A stretch of 64,000 nt of DNA from NCBI RefSeq assembly GCF_003473485.1, contig NC_053049.1, positions 29,657,292 to 29,721,291 on the forward strand. Reading direction: 5' to 3'. This stretch comes from Medicago truncatula (lineage: Eukaryota > Streptophyta > Magnoliopsida > Fabales > Fabaceae). Made by a program: the position numbers and the translations under genes. Under the pieces are notes generated by a model. It saw only the letters and a list, made by a program, of their open reading frames with translations, searched no databases and was not told the DNA's origin. Below, in pieces: positions 26,066-37,563 of this stretch (positions are counted from its first letter, which is position 1; every line of letters starts with the position of its first letter).

Positions 26066-26247
26066 TATATAAACAAACATTGGATCATTCACTCTACATT
26101 ATCATGCGAGGAAATTAGAACTCTTGATTTTCATAATCAGAGAAACAAAGCCTATTGCTAATTAGCTGATTTTTATGTACATTAAAGTATTCTACTATGT
26201 CAAAAATCATATGTACTCCCAACACGAGAAAACTTGGCAATTCAAAC

Positions 26248-27210
26248 TCAAAAGGGGTGCAGGTTCCTACTCAATCCATTCATGTTGGTAAAGAGCCCCA
26301 ATAACTGGCGTTTGTAAGGCAAAAATGATCTTCTTTTGTTGCTATCCTTCCTTGTTTTATTAGACACGTACAACTTCTCGTAAGCTGATAATCCATTTTT
26401 GTGTTTTTCATCCTTCCTCTTTTTATTAACAATGTTTTCTACCTTTGGCTTTCTGGAATTTTTTGGATCCGAAGCATTCAATAAAACTAATGAATCCTTA
26501 TGGTCGCTGTTACTTCGAAGATTCATGTTTTGTCTAAATTTCCACAAATTTGATGACCCTGTGGAGTTGCTTTTTTCGTAACACTCATTCGAAGCCTTTA
26601 TCTCCACCATTGTCATATTCTGCAATGACTCGTTTTGAGATTCTTTTGAAATACCACCTAGCATTGAGTGTCGATTTACGGAATTCTTAATAAAGATCTT
26701 CTTTAGTGGTGGTCGAAGATGTGAGACATTATTATTTGAGGTGGGATAGATGAATAGAGATTGGTCAAAAGTGTGTGGTATTTGTCGTATTTTTCCATTT
26801 TCAAATATCTCATCGGCAAATATATGCAGTCCTCGGACTTTGGTGCATGCAAAACTAAACTCTCCTTCTTCAATATTTTCTTCATCATTGTCTTGCCTTT
26901 GTTCTTTACTTCTATTATATATATCGACTTTATCTTCAGCTGGAGAAAAGCCATCAAAATCAAGAAAAGCGTCGTTGTCAATTTGTTGTTTTGTACTACA
27001 AAATGGATCAACTTTATCTTGAACGGGAGAAGAGCCATCAAAATCAAAAAGAGTGTCGTTCTTAATTTGTTGTTTTCTGCTACGAATTGAATCAACTTTA
27101 TCTGGAATGGGAGCAAACCCAGAAAATTCAAGAAAAGGGTGGGGTGTGCAGAGAATTGATAGAGCTTGCACTCTTAGGATCTCAATATTATTTGAGCCTG
27201 TTTTCTGCAT
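26248..27210 (-). CDS. DUF1645 family protein, copy 6 (intact, 320 aa)
   Basis: This is a plant protein of the DUF1645 family; family members (for example rice SGL) have been linked to stress responses and grain size, but the molecular function is unknown. Residues 37-115 are three tandem repeats of 28 residues, each beginning DKVD. The family core follows: GEFSFACT (116-123), FADEIFENGKIR (131-142), LRPPLKKIF (165-173), KSNSTGSSNLWKFR (213-226), LRSNSDHKDSLVLLN (231-245), a basic nuclear-signal-like NKKRKDEKHK (262-271), and the C-terminal SFLPYKRQLLGLF plus NLHPF ending (295-320). The gene is intronless. The start is the first ATG of the open frame, about 73 bp after a TATA-like box. The family assignment comes from remembered motifs, not a search. 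Expression is not shown. Confidence 0.85.
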   Translation of the reverse strand: MQKTGSNNIEILRVQALSILCTPHPFLEFSGFAPIPDKVDSIRSRKQQIKNDTLFDFDGSSPVQDKVDPFCSTKQQIDNDAFLDFDGFSPAEDKVDIYNRSKEQRQDNDEENIEEGEFSFACTKVRGLHIFADEIFENGKIRQIPHTFDQSLFIYPTSNNNVSHLRPPLKKIFIKNSVNRHSMLGGISKESQNESLQNMTMVEIKASNECYEKSNSTGSSNLWKFRQNMNLRSNSDHKDSLVLLNASDPKNSRKPKVENIVNKKRKDEKHKNGLSAYEKLYVSNKTRKDSNKRRSFLPYKRQLLGLFTNMNGLSRNLHPF

Positions 27211-28511
27211 TTTGTTTCAATTACGAGTTTGAGATGTGTTGTTATAAGGTTAATTGAATGTGGGAAGTGATTATGAAATTTGAAATATATATAAACAAAC
27301 AGCTACGAAATGATGAATTATGGTTGTTAAACGACACTCGGTTAACTTGGATATTTTAGGATGTAGTTACACATGGAAGGTGTGAAAGAGTGTTAAGAAG
27401 TTGCCAATGTCTTTTTATGTTATACCTTACATTTGTTGCTTATCAAATTTAATCGATACGGTTTAGTTATTTTTTTTAAAATTAGGAAATTATATTGGGC
27501 TTTACAACAATTTACCCTCTTTTAGTGAGTTGTTCGACCACTGTTATGTTTTCTAAGCATTTCAACAGAACACACACAAGTGCAACCTCCATGTGTTCGC
27601 TTGTTAGTTGCTACTAATTAAGTACGTTATTTATTTATGATTTACTCTTTGGTTGAGAAAAAAAAAATGAATTCACTTGGAAAGGTCATACAAATTTAAA
27701 TCAGAATATTGTCATTACATAGCATATATATTAAAAAAGATATTACAAGAATCATGTAATTAAATCTTTATGAGAACACTAAAAAATAAGATATGTTACT
27801 CAAAAACAAAATAAAAATTACGATATGTTGTTATTGTTACATGCTTAAATAGTTTTATAGATTTATAAAGATAATAGAAGGAACATGTTGAACATATATT
27901 AAGTCGAAATGTTTTTCACTCATTTTTCCACAATATTCTAATGCACGGGATGATTCATAAGAAGAGGAGAAAACAAATTTTTTAATTAAGTATGAAATTT
28001 TATTATATAGCATTTATGATTTTCTTATGTATATTCTGTTTTCCAAATTTGTTTATGATCTATATAATATACCATATTGCATTCTTTAAAGATTATAAAT
28101 AAGCTACATATGTTTTGCTTGTATGAACTTCAGATCTGACTAACCTTTAAATATTTTTTTTATTATTAAATTTTTTATTAGTAAAAAAGGAAAACAATGC
28201 GTTGTTCCAAGTTGTAACTGAGAAAAAAAAGTTTCTTTAGTACGTAGTAATCATAAAACTTGTAATATGATTAAAAAAACATGTTTAACACGTGTTTCTA
28301 TTTAATGAGATACACATGAAAATGTGTATTATATAAACAAACATTGGATCATTCACTCTACATTATCATGCGAGGAAATTAGAACTCTTGATTTTCATAA
28401 TCAGAGAAACAAAGCCTATTGCTAATTAGCTGATTTTTATGTACATTAAAGTATTCTACTATGTCAAAAATCATATGTACTCCCAACACGAGAAAACTTG
28501 GCAATTCAAAC
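27211..28511. other. Representative intergenic spacer of the array (copy 6 to copy 7)
   Basis: About 1.3 kb of AT-rich DNA separates consecutive genes. It holds the promoter of one copy, the unit junction (cgggatgattc), T- and A-runs that vary in length between units, the G-box and hairpin noted elsewhere, and the 3' flank of the next copy. No other gene or transposon is seen. Confidence 0.7.
27283..27295 (-). promoter_or_regulatory. TATA-like box of DUF1645 copy 6 (one per unit)
   Basis: On the minus strand the sequence reads tttatatatattt, ending 73 bp before the ATG at 27210. This fits a start site about 30 bp downstream and a short leader of about 45 nt. The same sequence occurs at the same place in all 18 units, so every copy has its own candidate core promoter. 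Confidence 0.55.
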
Positions 28512-29474
28512 TCAAAAGGGGTGCAGGTTCCTACTCAATCCATTCATGTTGGTAAAGAGCCCCAATAACTGGCGTTTGTAAGGCAAAAATGATCTTCTTT
28601 TGTTGCTATCCTTCCTTGTTTTATTAGACACGTACAACTTCTCGTAAGCTGATAATCCATTTTTGTGTTTTTCATCCTTCCTCTTTTTATTAACAATGTT
28701 TTCTACCTTTGGCTTTCTGGAATTTTTTGGATCCGAAGCATTCAATAAAACTAATGAATCCTTATGGTCGCTGTTACTTCGAAGATTCATGTTTTGTCTA
28801 AATTTCCACAAATTTGATGACCCTGTGGAGTTGCTTTTTTCGTAACACTCATTCGAAGCCTTTATCTCCACCATTGTCATATTCTGCAATGACTCGTTTT
28901 GAGATTCTTTTGAAATACCACCTAGCATTGAGTGTCGATTTACGGAATTCTTAATAAAGATCTTCTTTAGTGGTGGTCGAAGATGTGAGACATTATTATT
29001 TGAGGTGGGATAGATGAATAGAGATTGGTCAAAAGTGTGTGGTATTTGTCGTATTTTTCCATTTTCAAATATCTCATCGGCAAATATATGCAGTCCTCGG
29101 ACTTTGGTGCATGCAAAACTAAACTCTCCTTCTTCAATATTTTCTTCATCATTGTCTTGCCTTTGTTCTTTACTTCTATTATATATATCGACTTTATCTT
29201 CAGCTGGAGAAAAGCCATCAAAATCAAGAAAAGCGTCGTTGTCAATTTGTTGTTTTGTACTACAAAATGGATCAACTTTATCTTGAACGGGAGAAGAGCC
29301 ATCAAAATCAAAAAGAGTGTCGTTCTTAATTTGTTGTTTTCTGCTACGAATTGAATCAACTTTATCTGGAATGGGAGCAAACCCAGAAAATTCAAGAAAA
29401 GGGTGGGGTGTGCAGAGAATTGATAGAGCTTGCACTCTTAGGATCTCAATATTATTTGAGCCTGTTTTCTGCAT
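28512..29474 (-). CDS. DUF1645 family protein, copy 7 (intact, 320 aa)
   Basis: The protein is identical to copy 6, with all three DKVD repeats and the QLLGLF form of the C-terminus. Copies 6 and 7 are the only intact copies of the 320-residue (left) type; all intact copies further right are 319 residues. Confidence 0.85.
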   Translation of the reverse strand: MQKTGSNNIEILRVQALSILCTPHPFLEFSGFAPIPDKVDSIRSRKQQIKNDTLFDFDGSSPVQDKVDPFCSTKQQIDNDAFLDFDGFSPAEDKVDIYNRSKEQRQDNDEENIEEGEFSFACTKVRGLHIFADEIFENGKIRQIPHTFDQSLFIYPTSNNNVSHLRPPLKKIFIKNSVNRHSMLGGISKESQNESLQNMTMVEIKASNECYEKSNSTGSSNLWKFRQNMNLRSNSDHKDSLVLLNASDPKNSRKPKVENIVNKKRKDEKHKNGLSAYEKLYVSNKTRKDSNKRRSFLPYKRQLLGLFTNMNGLSRNLHPF

Positions 29475-30806
29475 TTTGTTTCAATTACGAGTTTGAGATG
29501 TGTTGTTATAAGGTTAATTGAATGTGGGAAGTGATTATGAAATTTGAAATATATATAAACAAACAGCTACGAAATGATGAATTATGGTTGTTAAACGACA
29601 CTCGGTTAACTTGGATATTTTAGGATGTAGTTACACATGGAAGGTGTGAAAGAGTGTTAAGAAGTTGCCAATGTCTTTTTATGTTATACCTTACATTTGT
29701 TGCTTATCAAATTTAATCGATACGGTTTAGTTATTTTTTTTTAAAATTAGGAAATTATATTGGGCTTTACAACAATTTACCCTCTTTTAGTGAGTTGTTC
29801 GACCACTGTTATGTTTTCTAAGCATTTCAACAGAACACACACAAGTGCAACCTCCATGTGTTCGCTTGTTAGTTGCTACTAATTAAGTACGTTATTTATT
29901 TATGATTTACTCTTTGGTTGAGAAAAAAAAAATGAATTCACTTGGAAAGGTCATACAAATTTAAATCAGAATATTGTCATTACATAGCATATATATTAAA
30001 AAAGATATTACAAGAATCATGTAATTAAATCTTTATGAGAACACTAAAAAATAAGATATGTTACTCAAAAACAAAATAAAAATTACGATATGTTGTTATT
30101 GTTACATGCTTTAAATAGTTTTATAGATTTATAAAGATAATAGAAGGAACATGTTGAACATATATTAAGTCGAAATGTTTTTCACTCATTTTTCCACAAT
30201 ATTCTAATGCACGGGATGATTCATAAGAAGAGGAGAAAACAAATTTTTTAATTAAGTATGAAATTTTATTATATAGCATTTATGATTTTCTTATGTATAT
30301 TCTGTTTTCCAAATTTGTTTATGATCTATATAATATACCATATTGCATTCTTTAAAGATTATAAATAAGCTACATATGTTTTGCTTGTATGAACTTCAGA
30401 TCTGACTAACCTTTAAATTTTTTTTTATTATTAAATTTTTTATTAGTAAAAAAGGAAAACAATGCGTTGTTCCAAGTTGTAACTGAGAAAAAAAAGTTTC
30501 TTTAGTACGTAGTAATCATAAAACTTGTAATATGATTAAAAAAACATGTTTAACACGTGTTTCTATTTAATGAGATACACATGAAAATGTGTATTATATA
30601 AACAAACATTGATCATTCACTCTACATTATCATGCGAGGAAATTAGAACTCTTGATTTTCATAATCAGAGAAACAAAGCCTATTGCTAATTAGCTGATTT
30701 TTATGTACATTAAAGTATTCTACTATGTCAAAATCATATGTACTCCCAACACGAGAAAACTTGGCAATTCAAACTCAAAAGGGGTGCAGGTTCCTACTCA
30801 ATCCAT

Positions 30807-31736
30807 TCATGTTGGTAAAGAGCCCAATAACTGGCGTTTGTAAGGCAAAAATGATCTTCTTTTGTTGCTATCCTTCCTTGTTTTATTAGACACGTACAAC
30901 TTCTCGTAAGCTGATAATCCATTTTTGTGTTTTTCATCCTTCCTCTTTTTATTAACAATGTTTTCTACCTTTGGCTTTCTGGAATTTTTTGGATCCGAAG
31001 CATTCAATAAAACTAATGAATCCTTATGGTCGCTGTTACTTCGAAGATTCATGTTTTGTCTAAATTTCCACAAATTTGATGACCCTGTGGAGTTGCTTTT
31101 TTCGTAACACTCATTCGAAGCCTTTATCTCCACCATTGTCATATTCTGCAATGACTCGTTTTGAGATTCTTTTGAAATACCACCTAGCATTGAGTGTCGA
31201 TTTACGGAATTCTTAATAAAGATCTTCTTTAGTGGTGGTCGAAGATGTGAGACATTATTATTTGAGGTGGGATAGATGAATAGAGATTGGTCAAAAGTGT
31301 GTGGTATTTGTCGTATTTTTCCATTTTCAAATATCTCATCGGCAAATATATGCAGTCCTCGGACTTTGGTGCATGCAAAACTAAACTCTCCTTCTTCAAT
31401 ATTTTCTTCATCATTGTCTTGCCTTTGTTCTTTACTTCTATTATATATATCGACTTTATCTTCAGCTGGAGAAAAGCCATCAAAATCAAGAAAAGCGTCG
31501 TTGTCAATTTGTTGTTTTGTACTACAAAATGGATCAACTTTATCTTGAACGGGAGAAGAGCCATCAAAATCAAAAAGAGTGTCGTTCTTAATTTGTTGTT
31601 TTCTGCTACGAATTGAATCAACTTTATCTGGAATGGGAGCAAACCCAGAAAATTCAAGAAAAGGGTGGGGTGTGCAGAGAATTGATAGAGCTTGCACTCT
31701 TAGGATCTCAATATTATTTGAGCCTGTTTTCTGCAT
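30807..31736 (-). CDS. DUF1645 family protein, copy 8 (309 aa, altered C-terminus)
   Basis: It is open from the usual start, but a missing C in the run near 30822 shifts the frame after QLLG. The conserved ending from residue 306 on is replaced by a short SLPT tail. The usual stop would lie at 30775. If the C-terminal motif matters, this copy is non-functional. Confidence 0.75.
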   Translation of the reverse strand: MQKTGSNNIEILRVQALSILCTPHPFLEFSGFAPIPDKVDSIRSRKQQIKNDTLFDFDGSSPVQDKVDPFCSTKQQIDNDAFLDFDGFSPAEDKVDIYNRSKEQRQDNDEENIEEGEFSFACTKVRGLHIFADEIFENGKIRQIPHTFDQSLFIYPTSNNNVSHLRPPLKKIFIKNSVNRHSMLGGISKESQNESLQNMTMVEIKASNECYEKSNSTGSSNLWKFRQNMNLRSNSDHKDSLVLLNASDPKNSRKPKVENIVNKKRKDEKHKNGLSAYEKLYVSNKTRKDSNKRRSFLPYKRQLLGSLPT

Positions 31737-33069
31737 TTTGTTTCAATTACGAGTTTGAGATGTGTTGTTATAAGGTTAATTGAATGTGGGAAGTGATTAT
31801 GAAATTTGAAATATATATAAACAAACAGCTACGAAATGATGAATTATGGTTGTTAAACGACACTCGGTTAACTTGGATATTTTAGGATGTAGTTACACAT
31901 GGAAGGTGTGAAAGAGTGTTAAGAAGTTGCCAATGTCTTTTTATGTTATACCTTACATTTGTTGCTTATCAAATTTAATCGATACGGTTTAGTTATTTTT
32001 TTTAAAATTAGGAAATTATATTGGGCTTTACAACAATTTACCCTCTTTTAGTGAGTTGTTCGACCACTGTTATGTTTTCTAAGCATTTCAACAGAACACA
32101 CACAAGTGCAACCTCCATGTGTTCGCTTGTTAGTTGCTACTAATTAAGTACGTTATTTATTTATGATTTACTCTTTGGTTGAGAAAAAAAAAATGAATTC
32201 ACTTGGAAAGGTCATACAAATTTAAATCAGAATATTGTCATTACATAGCATATATATTAAAAAAGATATTACAAGAATCATGTAATTAAATCTTTATGAG
32301 AACACTAAAAAATAAGATATGTTACTCAAAAACAAAATAAAAATTACGATATGTTGTTATTGTTACATGCTTAAATAGTTTTATAGATTTATAAAGATAA
32401 TAGAAGGAACATGTTGAACATATATTAAGTCGAAATGTTTTTCACTCATTTTTCCACAATATTCTAATGCACGGGATGATTCATAAGAAGAGGAGAAAAC
32501 AAATTTTTTAATTAAGTATGAAATTTTATTATATAGCATTTATGATTTTCTTATGTATATTCTGTTTTCCAAATTTGTTTATGATCTATATAATATACCA
32601 TATTGCATTCTTTAAAGATTATAAATAAGCTACATATGTTTTGCTTGTATGAACTTCAGATCTGACTAACCTTTAAATATTTTTTTTATTATTAAAATTT
32701 TTTATTAGTAAAAAAGGAAAACAATGCGTTGTTCCAAGTTGTAACTGAGAAAAAAAAGTTTCTTTAGTACGTAGTAATCATAAAACTTGTAATATGATTA
32801 AAAAAACATGTTTAACACGTGTTTCTATTTAATGAGATACACATGAAAATGTGTATTATATAAACAAACATTGATCATTCACTCTACATTATCATGCGAG
32901 GAAATTAGAACTCTTGATTTTCATAATCAGAGAAACAAAGCCTATTGCTAATTAGCTGATTTTTATGTACATTAAAGTATTCTACTATGTCAAAAATCAT
33001 ATGTACCCCCAACACGAGAAAACTTGGCAATTCAAACTCAAAAGGGGTGCAGGTTCCTACTCAATCCAT

Positions 33070-33996
33070 TCATGTTGGTAAAGAGCCCAATAACTGGCGT
33101 TTGTAAGGCAAAAATGATCTTCTTTTGTTGCTATCCTTCCTTGTTTTATTAGACACGTACAACTTCTCGTAAGCTGATAATCCATTTTTGTGTTTTTCAT
33201 CCTTCCTCTTTTTATTAACAATGTTTTCTACCTTTGGCTTTCTGGAATTTTTTGGATCCGAAGCATTCAATAAAACTAATGAATCCTTATGGTCGCTGTT
33301 ACTTCGAAGATTCATGTTTTGTCTAAATTTCCACAAATTTGATGACCCTGTGGAGTTGCTTTTTTCGTAACACTCATTCGAAGCCTTTATCTCCACCATT
33401 GTCATATTCTGCAATGACTCGTTTTGAGATTCTTTTGAAATACCACCTAGCATTGAGTGTCGATTTACGGAATTCTTAATAAAGATCTTCTTTAGTGGTG
33501 GTCGAAGATGTGAGACATTATTATTTGAGGTGGGATAGATGAATAGAGATTGGTCAAAAGTGTGTGGTATTTGTCGTATTTTTCCATTTTCAAATATCTC
33601 ATCGGCAAATATATGCAGTCCTCGGACTTTGGTGCATGCAAAACTAAACTCTCCTTCTTCAATATTTTCTTCATCATTGTCTTGCCTTTGTTCTTTACTT
33701 CTATTATATATATCTTTATCTTCAGCTGGAGAAAAGCCATCAAAATCAAGAAAAGCGTCGTTGTCAATTTGTTGTTTTGTACTACAAAATGGATCAACTT
33801 TATCTTGAACGGGAGAAGAGCCATCAAAATCAAAAAGAGTGTCGTTCTTAATTTGTTGTTTTCTGCTACGAATTGAATCAACTTTATCTGGAATGGGAGC
33901 AAACCCAGAAAATTCAAGAAAAGGGTGGGGTGTGCAGAGAATTGATAGAGCTTGCACTCTTAGGATCTCAATATTATTTGAGCCTGTTTTCTGCAT
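33070..33996 (-). CDS. DUF1645 family protein, copy 9 (308 aa, altered C-terminus, hybrid)
   Basis: It shares the C-terminal frameshift with copy 8 and the one-residue deletion (DKVD to DKD in the third repeat) with copies 10-18. It is therefore intermediate between the left and right sequence types and sits exactly at their border. Confidence 0.75.
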   Translation of the reverse strand: MQKTGSNNIEILRVQALSILCTPHPFLEFSGFAPIPDKVDSIRSRKQQIKNDTLFDFDGSSPVQDKVDPFCSTKQQIDNDAFLDFDGFSPAEDKDIYNRSKEQRQDNDEENIEEGEFSFACTKVRGLHIFADEIFENGKIRQIPHTFDQSLFIYPTSNNNVSHLRPPLKKIFIKNSVNRHSMLGGISKESQNESLQNMTMVEIKASNECYEKSNSTGSSNLWKFRQNMNLRSNSDHKDSLVLLNASDPKNSRKPKVENIVNKKRKDEKHKNGLSAYEKLYVSNKTRKDSNKRRSFLPYKRQLLGSLPT

Positions 33997-35300
33997 TTTG
34001 TTTCAATTACGAGTTTGAGATGTGTTGTTATAAGGTTAATTGAATGTGGGAAGTGATTATGAAATTTGAAATATATATAAACAAACAGCTACGAAATGAT
34101 GAATTATGGTTGTTAAACGACACTCGGTTAACTTGGATATTTTAGGATGTAGTTACACATGGAAGGTGTGAAAGAGTGTTAAGAAGTTGCCAATGTCTTT
34201 TTATGTTATACCTTACATTTGTTGCTTATCAAATTTAATCGATACGGTTTAGTTATTTCTTTTTAAAATTAGGAAATTATATTGGGCTTTACAACAATTT
34301 ACCCTCTTTTAGTGAGTTGTTCGACCACTGTTATGTTTTCTAAGCATTTCAACAGAACACACACAAGTGCAACCTCCATGTGTTCGCTTGTTAGTTGCTA
34401 CTAATTAAGTACGTTATTTATTTATGATTTACTCTTTGGTTGAGAAAAAAAAAATGAATTCACTTGGAAAGGTCATACAAATTTAAATCAGAATATTGTC
34501 ATTACATAGCATATATATTAAAAAAGATATTACAAGAATCATGTAATTAAATCTTTATGAGAACACTAAAAAATAAGATATGTTACTCAAAAACAAAATA
34601 AAAATTACGATATGTTGTTATTGTTACATGCTCTAAATAGTTTTATAGATTTATAAAGATAATAGAAGGAACATGTTGAACATATATTAAGTCGAAATGT
34701 TTTTCACTCATTTTTCCACAATATTCTAATGCACGGGATGATTCATAAGAAGAGGAGAAAACAAATTTTTTAATTAAGTATGAAATTTTATTATATAGCA
34801 TTTATGATTTTCTTATGTATATTCTGTTTTCCAAATTTGTTTATGATCTATATAATATACCATATTGCATTCTTTAAAGATTATAAATAAGCTACATATG
34901 TTTTGCTTGTATGAACTTCAGATCTGACTAACCTTTAAATATTTTTTTTTATTATTAAAATTTTTTATTAGTAAAAAAGGAAAACAATGCGTTGTTCCAA
35001 GTTGTAACTGAGAAAAAAAAGTTTCTTTAGTACGTAGTAATCATAAAACTTGTAATATGATTAAAAAAACATGTTTAACACGTGTTTCTATTTAATGAGA
35101 TACACATGAAAATGTGTATTATATAAACAAACATTAGATCATTCACTCTACATTATCATGCGAGGAAATTAGAACTCTTGATTTTCATAATCAGAGAAAC
35201 AAAGCCTATTGCTAATTAGCTGATTTTTATGTACATTAAAGTATTCTACTATGTCAAAAATCATATGTACCCCAACACGAGAAAACTTGGCAATTCAAAC

Positions 35301-36260
35301 TCAAAAGGGGTGCAGGTTCCTACTCAATCCATTCATGTTGGTAAAGAGCCCGAATAATTGGCGTTTGTAAGGCAAAAATGATCTTCTTTTGTTGCTATCC
35401 TTCCTTGTTTTATTAGACACGTACAACTTCTCGTAAGCTGATAATCCATTTTTGTGTTTTTCATCCTTCCTCTTTTTATTAACAATGTTTTCTACCTTTG
35501 GCTTTCTGGAATTTTTTGGATCCGAAGCATTCAATAAAACTAATGAATCCTTATGGTCGCTGTTACTTCGAAGATTCATGTTTTGTCTAAATTTCCACAA
35601 ATTTGATGACCCTGTGGAGTTGCTTTTTTCGTAACACTCATTCGAAGCCTTTATCTCCACCATTGTCATATTCTGCAATGACTCGTTTTGAGATTCTTTT
35701 GAAATACCACCTAGCATTGAGTGTCGATTTACGGAATTCTTAATAAAGATCTTCTTTAGTGGTGGTCGAAGATGTGAGACATTATTATTTGAGGTGGGAT
35801 AGATGAATAGAGATTGGTCAAAAGTGTGTGGTATTTGTCGTATTTTTCCATTTTCAAATATCTCATCGGCAAATATATGCAGTCCTCGGACTTTGGTGCA
35901 TGCAAAACTAAACTCTCCTTCTTCAATATTTTCTTCATCATTGTCTTGCCTTTGTTCTTTACTTCTATTATATATATCTTTATCTTCAGCTGGAGAAAAG
36001 CCATCAAAATCAAGAAAAGCGTCGTTGTCAATTTGTTGTTTTGTACTACAAAATGGATCAACTTTATCTTGAACGGGAGAAGAGCCATCAAAATCAAAAA
36101 GAGTGTCGTTCTTAATTTGTTGTTTTCTGCTACGAATTGAATCAACTTTATCTGGAATGGGAGCAAACCCAGAAAATTCAAGAAAAGGGTGGGGTGTGCA
36201 GAGAATTGATAGAGCTTGCACTCTTAGGATCTCAATATTATTTGAGCCTGTTTTCTGCAT
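35301..36260 (-). CDS. DUF1645 family protein, copy 10 (intact, 319 aa)
   Basis: This is the first copy of the homogeneous right block. It has the in-frame loss of one residue in the third 28-residue repeat and Phe instead of Leu at residue 304 of the 320-residue form (QLFGLF). The reading frame and family motifs are complete. Confidence 0.85.
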   Translation of the reverse strand: MQKTGSNNIEILRVQALSILCTPHPFLEFSGFAPIPDKVDSIRSRKQQIKNDTLFDFDGSSPVQDKVDPFCSTKQQIDNDAFLDFDGFSPAEDKDIYNRSKEQRQDNDEENIEEGEFSFACTKVRGLHIFADEIFENGKIRQIPHTFDQSLFIYPTSNNNVSHLRPPLKKIFIKNSVNRHSMLGGISKESQNESLQNMTMVEIKASNECYEKSNSTGSSNLWKFRQNMNLRSNSDHKDSLVLLNASDPKNSRKPKVENIVNKKRKDEKHKNGLSAYEKLYVSNKTRKDSNKRRSFLPYKRQLFGLFTNMNGLSRNLHPF

Positions 36261-37563
36261 TTTGTTTCAATTACGAGTTTGAGATGTGTTGTTATAAGGT
36301 TAATTGAATGTGGGAAGTGATTATGAAATTTGAAATATATATAAACAAACAGCTACGAAATGATGAATTATGGTTGTTAAACGACACTCGGTTAACTTGG
36401 ATATTTTAGGATGTAGTTACACATGGAAGGTGTGAAAGAGTGTTAAGAAGTTGCCAATGTCTTTTTATGTTATACCTTACATTTGTTGCTTATCAAATTT
36501 AATCGATACGGTTTAGTTATTTCTTTTTAAAATTAGGAAATTATATTGGGCTTTACAACAATTTACCCTCTTTTAGTGAGTTGTTCGACCACTGTTATGT
36601 TTTCTAAGCATTTCAACAGAACACACACAAGTGCAACCTCCATGTGTTCGCTTGTTAGTTGCTACTAATTAAGTACGTTATTTATTTATGATTTACTCTT
36701 TGGTTGAGAAAAAAAAATGAATTCACTTGGAAAGGTCATACAAATTTAAATCAGAATATTGTCATTACATAGCATATATATTAAAAAAGATATTACAAGA
36801 ATCATGTAATTAAATCTTTATGAGAACACTAAAAAATAAGATATGTTACTCAAAAACAAAATAAAAATTACGATATGTTGTTATTGTTACATGCTCTAAA
36901 TAGTTTTATAGATTTATAAAGATAATAGAAGGAACATGTTGAACATATATTAAGTCGAAATGTTTTTCACTCATTTTTCCACAATATTCTAATGCACGGG
37001 ATGATTCATAAGAAGAGGAGAAAACAAATTTTTTAATTAAGTATGAAATTTTATTATATAGCATTTATGATTTTCTTATGTATATTCTGTTTTCCAAATT
37101 TGTTTATGATCTATATAATATACCATATTGCATTCTTTAAAGATTATAAATAAGCTACATATGTTTTGCTTGTATGAACTTCAGATCTGACTAACCTTTA
37201 AATATTTTTTTTTATTATTAAAATTTTTATTAGTAAAAAAGGAAAACAATGCGTTGTTCCAAGTTGTAACTGAGAAAAAAAAGTTTCTTTAGTACGTAGT
37301 AATCATAAAACTTGTAATATGATTAAAAAAACATGTTTAACACGTGTTTCTATTTAATGAGATACACATGAAAATGTGTATTATATAAACAAACATTAGA
37401 TCATTCACTCTACATTATCATGCGAGGAAATTAGAACTCTTGATTTTCATAATCAGAGAAACAAAGCCTATTGCTAATTAGCTGATTTTTATGTACATTA
37501 AAGTATTCTACTATGTCAAAAATCATATGTACCCCCAACACGAGAAAACTTGGCAATTCAAAC

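Noticed and set aside
26399-27090. Plus-strand open frames of 60-109 codons inside every array unit
   Set aside because: They lie opposite the DUF1645 gene and recur only because the gene recurs. They have no start context or family features, so they are antisense shadows.
26703-27131. Second minus-strand frame of about 142 codons overlapping the DUF1645 gene
   Set aside because: It is the +1 shadow of the N-terminal half; the family motifs lie in the 320-residue frame.
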